This document shows, piece by piece, positions 1 through 8,540 of a DNA stretch of 64,000 nucleotides (the stretch's first letter is position 1; each line of letters opens with the position of its first letter). Source of the stretch: Hymenobacter radiodurans (GTDB taxonomy: Bacteria; Bacteroidota; Bacteroidia; Cytophagales; Hymenobacteraceae); assembly GCF_004355185.1 (NCBI RefSeq), contig NZ_CP037922.1:1674001-1738000 (forward strand), given 5' to 3'. The position numbers and the translations under genes were made by a program. Under the pieces are notes generated by a model. The model saw nothing but the letters and a program-made list of their open reading frames with translations, did no database searches and had not been told where the DNA came from.

Positions 1-1054
1 TGGTAATAGACGTTGAAGTACGGATAATTCGGGGGGCATTTGAGTCAAAAGAAATCAAGTTGCTCCCGGTCAGCGCGAACATCAATTGGCCCGCGAGGGC
101 AATGGGTGGCGACACTGGATCGACGGCGAACGTTGCGAACGTCAGGTTATTGATTGGTAAACCCGTGCCAATAACGCCTTTTGATGTAGCTGCTCCCGAG
201 CCAACGTTTAACTCATACAGCTGCGTGCTCGTGCCGGTACCAGGAGCACCAGACATCAGAACATAGTTTTCGCCGGTTCTGATAGAGTTAATGTCCATGC
301 TTACCCCAATCGCAGGGTTGAATGTAAGGCCCGTAGCCGGCCCGGCAGCAGTAATTAAGCCCGTATTCGGAGAGGTCTGAATGAATAGCTGCCCGAGCGC
401 ATCATCAAATACATACAGCGTGGTGCTGCCCGTACCAATAAAGTTGTTGGTGTAAGCCGCCGCGCCAATAGATGGGGTACCAGGGTTCAGGCTGCCATCA
501 GGCTGGGTACCAGCCGCAACAGGGTCACCGTCTACAACGGTGCCATTGATAGGGTTGAGGCGATAGTTCGCTCTGTTCGTGCTTACTACCCGAATCCGGT
601 CCACCACTGGATTGAAGTCGAACCCGATGCGGTCAGTGGCAGCACCGAGTGCCAGCGTCATAGCGGCAGTACCAACGGGCGTCGCAACGCCCGTGGTCGG
701 ATTGATGACATACAAACGAGCGTTATCGGCTGTGAGGGTAGCATTATAGCCCAACCCGAACAATTGGCCTGTGCTCGGACGAGCGTCCATGCCCACTAAT
801 ACTTGGCCAGCAGTCATGCCGGTAATGGCAACTGTAGAGCGTAGAACAGTAGGGGCTGCTTCGTCGAAGGATAATAAGTTGGTAGTGGTGCCCACTACCT
901 GCGTGGCATACATAAGCTGCCCGGTCAGGGGAGGGAGCGTTTGGGCCGTTGCTGGCGCCATAGCGCTAAGGCATAAACCGAGCGTAGCCCCTACTAACCA
1001 AGGAGCACGACGAGCAGCTTTACCGAAGGAAGGGGAGAGTATGGGTAATTGCAT
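1..1054 (-). CDS. Secreted DUF4394-domain protein, C-terminus beyond window edge
   Basis: Translating the minus strand from the ATG at 1054 gives an open frame with no stop to base 1, so the protein is truncated by the left edge. Residues 1-37 form a signal peptide (basic start, hydrophobic core, ending APATAQ). The rest carries the DUF4394 hallmarks: LFGLGYN, a segment RIGFDFNPVVDRIRVVS, then NYRLNP and a later LTFNP repeat. Near the window edge the phrase GQLMFALTGSNLISFDS restarts the pattern seen at the N-terminus (GQLMYATQ...NLLSFDE), so at least two DUF4394 units are tandem. DUF4394 proteins are exported and probably beta-propeller-like; their function is unknown. A type IX sorting domain may lie off the edge, which is inference. 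A TAnnTTTG element lies about 70 bases upstream. Confidence 0.85.
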   Translation of the reverse strand, partial: MQLPILSPSFGKAARRAPWLVGATLGLCLSAMAPATAQTLPPLTGQLMYATQVVGTTTNLLSFDEAAPTVLRSTVAITGMTAGQVLVGMDARPSTGQLFGLGYNATLTADNARLYVINPTTGVATPVGTAAMTLALGAATDRIGFDFNPVVDRIRVVSTNRANYRLNPINGTVVDGDPVAAGTQPDGSLNPGTPSIGAAAYTNNFIGTGSTTLYVFDDALGQLFIQTSPNTGLITAAGPATGLTFNPAIGVSMDINSIRTGENYVLMSGAPGTGTSTQLYELNVGSGAATSKGVIGTGLPINNLTFATFAVDPVSPPIALAGQLMFALTGSNLISFDSNAPRIIRTSTSIT

Positions 1055-1568
1055 TCGACTAAGGGGTTTGAAAATGGAAAGTATACTACCGTTTAAGCTA
1101 TCTGAAACGCGATGAGGGTCTACAAAGCTAAACTTTTATATAGTTTTTGTTACGTGGAAAATATGGGAAATGGATTGATAAATCCACATATATTTTCATT
1201 AGACGTATTTTATCGAAAAAACCGTGATTTTAACAACCAGTGGCTGCTTATATCGTAAACGACTTGTTTTGGCGCTCAGCAAAATTCTGAGTTAGGGGGG
1301 CTTTTTTAGCATTTTGCTGCTATTGGTTGCCTTCTGCATAGGCATCGGCTATGGTTGCCAGAGTGCACTGCTACGAGCTGGTTGAGTGAGGCATGGGGAG
1401 GGAGAGGTATTCGCGCGCTTGTTTTACGTAAAGTCGACAGTAAATTAACAAGATCGCGCTAACCTGCGGGGCAAGCCTGCGTATTGACATCAGGATGGAA
1501 ATGGACTGCTGAATTAGTGTTCAAGCACTTGTATCTGTTTCCTTTTTGTTTTCAAATCTCACCTCTCT
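1055..1568. other. Intergenic region between divergent genes
   Basis: This 514-base gap holds the putative promoter of the DUF4394 gene at its left end and the leader of the Dps-like gene at its right end. The part around 1130-1230 is AT-rich. One copy of the G6C motif (1295-1307, followed by six T) lies here outside any gene. I see no further supportable ORF, RNA or repeat. Confidence 0.6.
1123..1130 (-). promoter_or_regulatory. Putative -7 promoter element for the DUF4394 gene
   Basis: The minus strand reads TAGCTTTG, an exact match to the Bacteroidota -7 consensus TAnnTTTG, about 70 bases before the ATG at 1054. No clear TTG -33 element sits at the usual distance, so the call is tentative. 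Confidence 0.4.
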
Positions 1569-2237
1569 ATGGCAACCAAAACCACTGATAAGAAGCCAGC
1601 CGCTACAAAAAAAACCGCAGCGGCAGCACCAAAAAAATCGAACGGCACAGCTGTTAATCAGGGCAAGATTCAACCTGGTAATGTGGAGCAGCCAATTGTA
1701 AATCAGCGTGCGGCTGCCATCCAAAAGTTTGGCGTTGTATCGCCTCGTATGCCGGTAGGGCTGGACGAGAAAGTGCGTCAGCAAAGCGTTGATATGCTTA
1801 ACCAACTGCTAGTAGATACGATTACCATTCGTGACCTGTATAAAAAACACCACTGGCAGGTAGTAGGGCCTACTTTCTATCAGTTGCACTTGCTTTACGA
1901 TAAGCATTATGAGGAGCAAAGCGTATTGGTAGACGCCATTGCCGAGCGTATTCAGCTTCTGGGGGGCGTAAGTCTAGCCATGGCCGCTGATATTGCTGAA
2001 ACGACCCATATTCCGCGGCCGCCCCGCGACCGGGAAGAAGCACCGGTGCAGGTATCACGCTTGCTCGAAGCCCACGAAATTATTCTGAAAGAGTGCCACG
2101 AGTATGCCAAGAAGGCGGACGAATCGGGTGATGACGGTACTAACGATTTGATTGTTAGTCAGCTGATTCGGACCAATGAACTGCAAACTTGGTTTGTATC
2201 CGAACACGTAGTTGATACGCCGCTGGCTCGTTCGTAG
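1569..2237 (+). CDS. Dps/ferritin-like protein with histone H1-like basic tail
   Basis: This is a 222-residue protein. Residues 75-215 match the Dps family of iron-storing, DNA-protecting mini-ferritins. The ferroxidase signature is present as H95-W96, G100, L106-H107, D111 and E115 (HHWQVVG then YQLHLLYDKHYEE). Dps shells oxidise Fe(II) with hydrogen peroxide and protect DNA in starvation or oxidative stress. Residues 1-30 are almost entirely K, A, T and P, resembling histone H1 or AlgP-type DNA-binding tails; canonical Dps tails are much shorter. A DNA-condensing role for the tail is inference. The gene stands alone, with the tRNA-Leu promoter downstream. Confidence 0.88.
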   Translation: MATKTTDKKPAATKKTAAAAPKKSNGTAVNQGKIQPGNVEQPIVNQRAAAIQKFGVVSPRMPVGLDEKVRQQSVDMLNQLLVDTITIRDLYKKHHWQVVGPTFYQLHLLYDKHYEEQSVLVDAIAERIQLLGGVSLAMAADIAETTHIPRPPRDREEAPVQVSRLLEAHEIILKECHEYAKKADESGDDGTNDLIVSQLIRTNELQTWFVSEHVVDTPLARS

Positions 2238-2344
2238 TCCGCGCTCAATGAACGTAAGTTGATGATAATGAATGCTTGTTGCTTCGAAAAAAAGCCCCCA
2301 ACAATTCTAGTGCGCCTTCAATAGTGAAAAAATACCGTTGGGCA

Positions 2345-2376
2345 TTTGCGTAGGGCGTTACGAGTACCTACTTTTG
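2345..2376 (+). promoter_or_regulatory. Bacteroidota-type promoter for tRNA-Leu
   Basis: TTTG at 2345-2348 and TACTTTTG at 2369-2376 are separated by exactly 20 bases. This fits the Bacteroidota sigma-A promoter (-33 TTTG, -7 TAnnTTTG) very well. The expected start near 2383 lies about 60 bases before the mature tRNA end. This is the best promoter match I found in the window. Confidence 0.7.
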
Positions 2377-2445
2377 TGCCCACTTCGCCGCCTCAGCGAA
2401 GCAGGAAACCTAGGTTTTCGGAGTAAAGCGTTTTCTCAGCCTACT

Positions 2446-2528
2446 GCGCACGTGGTGAAACTGGTAGACACGCCATCTTGAGGGGGTGGTGCCCTCCGGG
2501 TGTGGGAGTTCGAATCTCCCCGCGCGCA
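2446..2528 (+). tRNA. tRNA-Leu (anticodon GAG)
   Basis: An 83-base class II tRNA folds here: acceptor 5' strand GCGCACG, D arm GGTGAAACTGGTAGACAC, anticodon stem CCATC/GGTGG enclosing the loop TTGAGGG (anticodon GAG, reading CUC/CUU), a variable arm, T arm GGGAGTTCGAATCTCCC, and acceptor 3' strand CGCGCGC followed by discriminator A. CCA is not encoded. The fifth acceptor pair is an A-C mismatch, which may be real or a base error. A strong promoter lies upstream and a terminator directly downstream. Confidence 0.93.
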
Positions 2529-2533
2529 CAAAC

Positions 2534-2567
2534 AAAAAAGCCCGACCGTAAGTGGTCGGGCTTTTTT
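2534..2567 (+). terminator. Rho-independent terminator after tRNA-Leu
   Basis: The stem GCCCGACC/GGTCGGGC with a six-base loop is flanked by A-rich and T-rich tracts. It serves the tRNA on the plus strand and could also terminate the converging minus-strand gene ending at 2585. Confidence 0.9.
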
Positions 2568-2584
2568 GTTGCCCAAGTCAGAAG

Positions 2585-4186
2585 CTAGTAGCTGTGGGGC
2601 AGCGAGTTACCGAACCCGCAACTATTTGCCCCCACGCGTTCAAAAGGGTTAGCGGGCACCACCAACACTACTTTTTCCCGCTCTACCAGTACCTGGCCGG
2701 GCAAAGCGCCTTTGGGCTTGCGCACAAACTTTTTGGGCGTGACGGTAACCGGACAAAGCGAGTCGTGCTGACGGCGCGAGTACCAAGCTGCCAGTTGAGC
2801 CGCGCGCTCCACTACCGTGGCTGGCACCACATGGCCCGCCCGGTGGCGAATAACCACATGAGAGCCAGTTACGTCCTTGGCGTGCAGCCAAAGGTCTTCT
2901 TTGTGGGCATAGCGCTGAGTGAGCAGATCGTTGTTGGCTGCATTGCGTCCTACCAGAATAGTAAAGCCTTCATCCTCAAATACCTTAAACGGCAGCTCAG
3001 TAGCAGCCTTTGCTTTGGTTTCGGGTTGTAAGTCGTGCGTCTTGCGCCACGCGCGTAGCGTGCGCAAGTCCAAAATGCCCCCTAGTTCCTCCAGCCGCTC
3101 TAAGCACCAGAACGCGTCGAACTCCCGGCGTTCTACCCGCTCTTGTAACTGCCGCGTTTCAATTTGCTGGTTTTTGGCTTTGCGGTAGAGATTCTGGGCC
3201 GTACGCTGGGGCGTTTCGGTAGACTTGAGCTTAATGATTCGGGGCTGATTATCCTGATAAAAATCCACGACTTCTACCTGTGCGGCGCCGGCCGGAATTT
3301 GAGTGAGATGAGCCATAATAAGATCGGCGGTCTGGCGGTAGCTGGCACCGTGCTCCAGCGCATGCAGGCGGGCCCTGGCTTGGCTGGCGCTGCTGGTTGC
3401 CTCTTCAGCCCGGCGCTCCAATTGCTGCCTTACCTGTCGCGACTCCGTTTCGTATGCCCGCCGACCCAAAAACATGGGGACAAACGTGCGCAACGCGGTA
3501 ACTGGGTCGGGCGGTAGGGTCTGCTCAATCTCACCTAAGGGTAGCAAGCTCAGGCGGGTGCGGCCCTCCAGGTGAATAATATAGAACTGCTGCGGGTTTT
3601 CCAGAAGCGCCACAATCTCCTGGACTCTCAGCTCCTTATCGGGTTCTGATGCCGAATCGTAACCATGCGCCCGTAAGTAGCGGGGGGGCAAATCGCCAAG
3701 CGCCGGATAGCTTTTCAGCGGGTCAGTTGATGGGCGGGCCGAGTCAGCAGTAGGTGATAGGGGCGCTAAGTCGGCGTCGGTGGTGTAACGCTGGTGAAAC
3801 AGCTGGGCGGGCGCATCGGGAGCCGGGCGGAAGATGGCATTTGGCCGCGGGCCGTAGAGCTTGAAAAGTAGGGAAGCGCCATCAGTAAAGCGCAACGTAA
3901 GCACCCGGTCGTGGGGGAAAACGTCGGCCCCCGCCACGGTGCGGCCCAGTAAATCCGGTAGCAGATCAACAGAATTGGTACGGGTACGATGAAAGCTGGT
4001 TGGGAGCGCTAAAACCGGGAAAGAAGCGGTTAGCTGAGCTTTAAGCCAAAACTCGGTGCTACCATTCGTCAGGCCAATAACTAACTCATCTTTTTCCTGA
4101 GAAAAGCAGGCCGCCACCTGGTAGCCCGAAAGCTGCGCAGTAAGAGCAGGAGCGAGTTGGCGCAGGAAATAGTAATTGTTGTGCAC
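2585..4186 (-). CDS. NFACT-family ribosome quality-control protein (RqcH-like)
   Basis: This 533-residue protein has the NFACT (fibronectin-binding A / RqcH / Rqc2) architecture: an N-terminal NFACT-N domain, a helical coiled-coil middle (about 240-360) and a C-terminal NFACT-R (DUF814) domain with the characteristic run DLWLHAKDVTGSHVVIR. The D93-R94 pair in HDRVL probably corresponds to the conserved DR of RqcH that is needed for tailing. RqcH binds 60S-like or 50S peptidyl-tRNA complexes and adds alanine tails to stalled chains. The start is a GTG at 4186; no ATG fits better. It is the last gene of a minus-strand run after a TerB-like and an MBL protein. A seven-G copy of the G6C motif lies in frame at 3682-3689 (L-P-P). 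Confidence 0.88.
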   Translation of the reverse strand: MHNNYYFLRQLAPALTAQLSGYQVAACFSQEKDELVIGLTNGSTEFWLKAQLTASFPVLALPTSFHRTRTNSVDLLPDLLGRTVAGADVFPHDRVLTLRFTDGASLLFKLYGPRPNAIFRPAPDAPAQLFHQRYTTDADLAPLSPTADSARPSTDPLKSYPALGDLPPRYLRAHGYDSASEPDKELRVQEIVALLENPQQFYIIHLEGRTRLSLLPLGEIEQTLPPDPVTALRTFVPMFLGRRAYETESRQVRQQLERRAEEATSSASQARARLHALEHGASYRQTADLIMAHLTQIPAGAAQVEVVDFYQDNQPRIIKLKSTETPQRTAQNLYRKAKNQQIETRQLQERVERREFDAFWCLERLEELGGILDLRTLRAWRKTHDLQPETKAKAATELPFKVFEDEGFTILVGRNAANNDLLTQRYAHKEDLWLHAKDVTGSHVVIRHRAGHVVPATVVERAAQLAAWYSRRQHDSLCPVTVTPKKFVRKPKGALPGQVLVEREKVVLVVPANPFERVGANSCGFGNSLPHSY

Positions 4187-4291
4187 AGATGACGATGATA
4201 CTCCCGAAAAAGGAGGTGTAAGTAGTAAAGCACCCCGTTCTATGCGGTGGTGCCGGCGATATACAAAGGGCAGAACTGAAACTGCCTGAGG

Positions 4292-5059
4292 CTACATCTC
4301 TATCTTGAGGCCATCGTAAGCCAGCCGGATAAACTCCGGCAATTCGGCTTCTACGTCGCGGTGGCGACCTAACAGGTGGCTAATATGCGTGAGATAACCG
4401 CGCTGGGGGGCTAAATCCGTGAGAATGTCAACCGCTTCGGGTAGTGAGAAATGCGAAATGTGTGGCTCCCGCCGCAGGGCATTCAGTACAATTACTCGCG
4501 AACCTCGAATCCGTTCCATCGAGGCCGGCGAGATATAATTGGCATCGGTCAAGTACGTGAAATCACCGATTCGGTAGCCTAACACGGGGAGCTTGTAGTG
4601 TAAAGCCCGGATGGGATGCACCTCAATACCTTCTACCGAAAAGCTATTTTGGTCGTCCAAGATGGGAATCGTTTGCACGCGGGGTACACCGGGGTACTTG
4701 TAATCAGCAAAAATGTAGGCAAACTCCCGTTTCAGCTGGTCAAGCACTCGCTGCTCAGCATACACGGGCATATCGCGCTGTTGCTTAAAGTTGTAGGAGC
4801 GGATGTCGTCCATTCCGGCCGTGTGGTCTTTGTGCTCATGGGTGAAAACCAACGCATCCAGGTGGTCAATGCGCTCCCGCAAAACTTGCTGGCGAAAGTC
4901 GGGACCCGAGTCAATGACGATGCTTTTGCCCCCCACTGCCACATGCACCGACACGCGCAGGCGCTTATCACGATAATCCAGGGAGCGACAAACGGCGCAG
5001 TGACACCCAATGACGGGTACGCCCTGCGAGGTGCCCGAACCGAGAATGGTAATTTGCAT
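4292..5059 (-). CDS. MBL-fold metallohydrolase, PhnP-like
   Basis: The 255-residue protein has the metallo-beta-lactamase fold with H74-x-H76-x-D78-H79 (HEHKDH), a later YLTDANY metal aspartate and a C-terminal THISH segment. The early GCHCAVC cysteines resemble the structural zinc site of PhnP, the cyclic phosphodiesterase of phosphonate degradation. No phosphonate genes are nearby, so the likely role is a general phosphodiesterase or hydrolase in the cytoplasm; the substrate cannot be read from sequence. It is co-oriented with the TerB-like gene upstream (70-base gap) and the RqcH-like gene downstream (105-base gap). Confidence 0.85.
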   Translation of the reverse strand: MQITILGSGTSQGVPVIGCHCAVCRSLDYRDKRLRVSVHVAVGGKSIVIDSGPDFRQQVLRERIDHLDALVFTHEHKDHTAGMDDIRSYNFKQQRDMPVYAEQRVLDQLKREFAYIFADYKYPGVPRVQTIPILDDQNSFSVEGIEVHPIRALHYKLPVLGYRIGDFTYLTDANYISPASMERIRGSRVIVLNALRREPHISHFSLPEAVDILTDLAPQRGYLTHISHLLGRHRDVEAELPEFIRLAYDGLKIEM

Positions 5060-5128
5060 GCCAGAGAAAAATCAGCTGCCGGAAGTGCCGACGAGCTCCA
5101 ATACAACGGCCAAGATACGGCCTACCTG

Positions 5129-5587
5129 CTACTCACAGCCGCCACCGCTGTTTTGCTCGTTGTAATTCAGAAATGCCTGGGTTTCTTCCTTAATCTGCTC
5201 GCGCGGCAGTCCATCTTTCACACCCAGCGAAATTTTGCGCACCAGAACGCCCACAATTGCTTTGCGGAAGCCCAGCTTACAGGCCATATCAACGCAGAAC
5301 TCCATCTCGTGGTCATCGACCACGCCATCGGCCAGCATCATATCTACCAAGTCGAAGATCTGATCGAAGCGCTCCGAGTCATTATCGGGCAGGAGCATGT
5401 TTACGCTGCCTGAATTGGCCACCACACTGCGCACATCAGCCGGGCGCATGCCGTTTTTTTTGCCAATGGCCACGATAAAATTCATTTCTCGCTCGTCAAT
5501 ATGACCATCGGCCTTCGCCAGCGCGGCCAAGTTCACGATATGGCTTTTAATCTTCTTGGCTTGCTCATTTTCAAAAAAACCGAACAT
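5129..5587 (-). CDS. TerB-like helical protein
   Basis: This 152-residue soluble protein matches the TerB/DjlA-type helical fold: two repeats of an acidic motif, ADGHIDEREMNFI and ADGVVDDHEMEFC, which form the metal-binding corners of this fold. In the tellurite family TerB works with membrane and phosphatase partners, but no other ter genes occur here, so a link to tellurite is not supported. It is the first gene of the minus-strand run continuing to the MBL protein and the RqcH-like protein. Confidence 0.75.
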   Translation of the reverse strand: MFGFFENEQAKKIKSHIVNLAALAKADGHIDEREMNFIVAIGKKNGMRPADVRSVVANSGSVNMLLPDNDSERFDQIFDLVDMMLADGVVDDHEMEFCVDMACKLGFRKAIVGVLVRKISLGVKDGLPREQIKEETQAFLNYNEQNSGGGCE

Positions 5588-5829
5588 ACAGAGCGTTGCT
5601 TAAGTACAGGGTGGGTAGGATGGGAACGGCACTAACAGTCGTAACGCAGGCTCCGACCAAATGGTAAGGTAGGAGGTTGACCCGAAGGTTCCAATAGCGC
5701 CCTTTACGCAGATGGCCAAAAAACAGCCAGCCTTGGGGGCTTTTTAGAACTCGGCAATTGTCTGCTGCAATATTAGCTTGGATTTGCCACCTTTGCCCCG
5801 CCGCTTTAGGCAGCTTTCAATTCTGATTA

Positions 5830-6804
5830 ATGATGAAACGTATTGCAGTTTTTACCAGTGGCGGCGATTCGCCCGGCATGAATGCCTGTATCCGTGCCGT
5901 AGTGCGCACGGCCGTGTACCACGGTATTGAAGTGTATGGTATTATGCGCGGCTTTAAGGGCATGATTAAAGGAGAAATCGTGAAGCTTGACTCCGCCTCG
6001 GTTTCGAACACCGTGCAGAAAGGCGGTACTCTGCTCAAATCAGCCCGCAGCCAGACCTTTATGACGAAAGAAGGGCGTCAGCAGGCCTTCGACCAACTTA
6101 GCAATCATAAAATTGACGGCTTGGTAGCCATCGGCGGCAACGGTACGTTTACCGGGGCCATGCTTTTTGAGCAGGAATTCGGCATCCCGACAGTAGGCGC
6201 GCCCGGCACGATTGATAACGACCTTTTCGGTACAGATTATACCATTGGCTACGATACGGCCGTGAATACAGCGCTGGAGGCCATTGATAAAATACGCGAC
6301 ACAGCCGATTCGCACGACCGCTGCTTTTTTATTGAGGTAATGGGCCGCGACTCGGGTTACATCGCCATTCCCTGTGCTATTGGCGGTGGGGCCGAAATCG
6401 TGATGATTCCGGAAACGCAGATGTCGACGGAAGCCGTCATTGATACCTTACGCTCTGGTTGGAAGCGCTCGAAAACCTCCTTCATTGTTATTGTAGCGGA
6501 GGGCGACGAAGAAAACAACGCCACTACCGTAGCTGCCAAGGTAAAAGAAGCCATTCCTGAACTAGATACTCGCGTGACCATCATCGGCCACGTGCAGCGC
6601 GGCGGCTCTCCAACTGCCGCTGACCGCCTCTTAGGCTCCCAGATCGGGATTGCTGCCGTGGAAGGTCTGATGAATGGAATGCATAACGTGATGGCTGGTA
6701 TCGTAGACCGCAAGCTGGTTTACACACCTTTTCACGATACTATTTACAAGAAAAAGCTTATCAACCAGAGCTTTATGCGAATGGTAGAAATTCTGTCGGT
6801 ATAG
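5830..6804 (+). CDS. pfkA: 6-phosphofructokinase
   Basis: The 324-residue length and motifs are those of bacterial ATP-dependent PfkA: nucleotide loop SGGDSPGMN (10-18), catalytic GTIDND, EVMGRDSGY and HVQRGGSP substrate arginines. It phosphorylates fructose 6-phosphate to fructose 1,6-bisphosphate in glycolysis. The usual GGDG magnesium/ATP motif reads G102-G103-N104-G105-T; an Asn at the aspartate position is unusual and is discussed as a finding. Two ATGs are adjacent at 5830 and 5833; the first is used. A terminator follows directly, so the gene is monocistronic. Confidence 0.93.
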   Translation: MMKRIAVFTSGGDSPGMNACIRAVVRTAVYHGIEVYGIMRGFKGMIKGEIVKLDSASVSNTVQKGGTLLKSARSQTFMTKEGRQQAFDQLSNHKIDGLVAIGGNGTFTGAMLFEQEFGIPTVGAPGTIDNDLFGTDYTIGYDTAVNTALEAIDKIRDTADSHDRCFFIEVMGRDSGYIAIPCAIGGGAEIVMIPETQMSTEAVIDTLRSGWKRSKTSFIVIVAEGDEENNATTVAAKVKEAIPELDTRVTIIGHVQRGGSPTAADRLLGSQIGIAAVEGLMNGMHNVMAGIVDRKLVYTPFHDTIYKKKLINQSFMRMVEILSV

Positions 6805-6829
6805 AATCTGAATACCTTTCTTCAACAAT

Positions 6830-6856
6830 TAAAAACGCCCGAAAGGGCGTTTTTTG
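6830..6856 (+). terminator. Terminator after pfkA
   Basis: AAAAACGCCC, loop GAAA, GGGCGTTTTTT: a compact GC stem with a GNRA-like tetraloop and a T-tract 26 bases after the pfkA stop. Confidence 0.92.
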
Positions 6857-6943
6857 TGCTCTATACTTTACGAGTGCAGTTATGGTATATATTGCTGATT
6901 CTTATTATTTCCTTTCAACTTCATCCAGCTTCAATCCATACTC

Positions 6944-7578
6944 ATGACTTCTTATTTCCGTGTCTTTTTAGTGTTTATGCTTAGTATAGCTGCTTCTTCA
7001 GGTAGCGCACAGTCAACCGACGCTAGACGCTTAGGTACATTACAACTGGGAGTGGGGACGGCCATGATGGGCACCGGCGATTATAAGATGCTAAAAGCGC
7101 ATTTGGAATACGAAATGCTTTTGCAAGACACTTCGGCTCAGGTACACGTTTGGCTGTTGCTGGTGGTAGTAGTGAAGAGCGAATTCAAACGGTATATAAT
7201 CCGCAGAAACCGGGGAGTCCTGGCGTAAATGTACCCGTATCGCAGAGCTATCAGACAGCAAATCTGGAGCAGGAGTTTTATGTATATCCTTTCGGAAATG
7301 ATCAACAAGCACGTTTTTTTCTGGGTGGCGGCGGCTACGTAGGTCACTCAAACCGGTATGGCTATCCGCAAAATCACATTGACTTTGCCACCAATGAAAC
7401 TAGCTTAGACCTCGAACACGAAAAGGGTTTTCATGCTGGTTATATGTTTTCCCTCAACCTTGACCTTCGGCTTGGCCAGACACAAAATTGGTTGATAGGT
7501 GGTAAAACCTCATTTCAGAACGATACGTTTGGCAATTCTCTCCTCGCCCTGCAAATCAAAGTTGGCCGACGCTTTTAA
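6944..7578 (+). CDS. Small outer-membrane beta-barrel-like protein (frameshifted)
   Basis: Residues 1-22 are a signal peptide (hydrophobic core, then SGSAQS). The frame is lost at about 7123: the first part runs through HLEYEMLL, and the second part resumes as HFGSGTRLAVAGGSS one frame over. Adding one G to the TTTTG at 7119-7123 gives EMLLARHFGSGTR and a continuous 211-residue protein. Alternating aromatic strands (EFYVYPFG, FLGGGGYVGH, DLRLGQTQNWLIGGK) and the terminal KVGRRF suggest a small beta-barrel of the outer membrane. I do not recognise a specific family. It is monocistronic and convergent with miaA. Confidence 0.65.
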
Positions 7579-7591
7579 GTCGGCCTACTTA

Positions 7592-8538
7592 TTAAGCTCG
7601 CTCATGGGGATGAGCAGCCAGTAAAGCCATAATTTCTTCTTCGGCTGCATCGGGGTGCAGCCAATGATACGCCGGGTCGCGGCGTAGCCAGGTAAGCTGG
7701 CGCTTGGCGTAGCGGCGGGTGTTGCGCTTAAGCAGGCGCACGGTTTCAGGCCAATCTTGCTTGTCATCCAGAAAATCGAATATTTCCTGATACCCCACCG
7801 TTTGCAGCGCATTGTGGTGCCTATGCGCAGTCACTGACTCAACTTCCGCGAGCAGGCCCGATGCCAGCATCTCGTCTACACGCTGATCGATGCGGGCGTA
7901 TAATTCTTCCCGCTCTCGGGTAAGGGCGATTTTTAGTGAGTCAAACGGGCGCTGGGGGCATTTTTTTGCGCATGAAAGCTTGAAAATGGCTGACCCGTGC
8001 CGCGTGTTACTTCGAGGGCGCGTAGTACCCGTTGCGGATTTTGGCGATCGAGGCGGGCATAGGTAATGGGGTCAGTAGCCAGCAACTCGGCTACCAGCGG
8101 CTCTAGGCCGTGCGCAGCGAGTTCCTGCTGCAAGCCTGTCCGCACCTCTGGCTCAATGGGTGGCATCACGTCAAAGCCTTCCGTCACTGCCTGCAGGTAT
8201 AAGCCTGAGCCGCCCGTCAGGATTACAATGGCGTGATCCTGAAATAGTTGTTCTAGTAGTGCCAAACAATCTACCTCAAAGCGGCCCGCATTATATTCTT
8301 CCGTAATAGAATGCGAATCAATAAAATAGTGCGGCACGTCCTGCATTTCAGCGGAGGTAGGTTTGGCCGTGCCAATACTTAGCTCCCGAAAAAACTGCCG
8401 CGAGTCGGCAGATACTACAACGGTTTCTAGGCGTTGGGCCAATCGAACGCATAACGCCGTTTTGCCAACGGCCGTAGGCCCGGCTACTACCAGCAGTAGC
8501 GGGCGCTGGGGGGCTTTTTTTAACGAAGAATCAGGCAT
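7592..8538 (-). CDS. miaA: tRNA dimethylallyltransferase (frameshifted at a C5 run)
   Basis: MiaA transfers a dimethylallyl group to A37 of tRNAs reading UNN codons. The P-loop GPTAVGKT, SADSRQFF, GTAKPT, VPHYFIDS, LTGGSGLYLQAV and LDRQNPQRVLRALEV are all present. The frame breaks in the G5 run at 7954-7958; a sixth base gives KNAPQRPFDSLKIALTRER and a normal 315-residue protein ending at 7592. The motif that breaks the gene occurs a second time intact near its start (KKAPQRP). The gene follows the glycosyltransferase stop by two bases, indicating one transcript. Loss of function is unlikely to be real, see findings. Confidence 0.9.
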
Positions 8539-8540
8539 GG

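Noticed and set aside
4616..5413. Plus-strand reading frame of 265 codons opposite the MBL and TerB genes
   Set aside because: It runs antisense to two genes with intact family motifs, has no recognisable domain and arises from the codon bias of the GC-rich strand.
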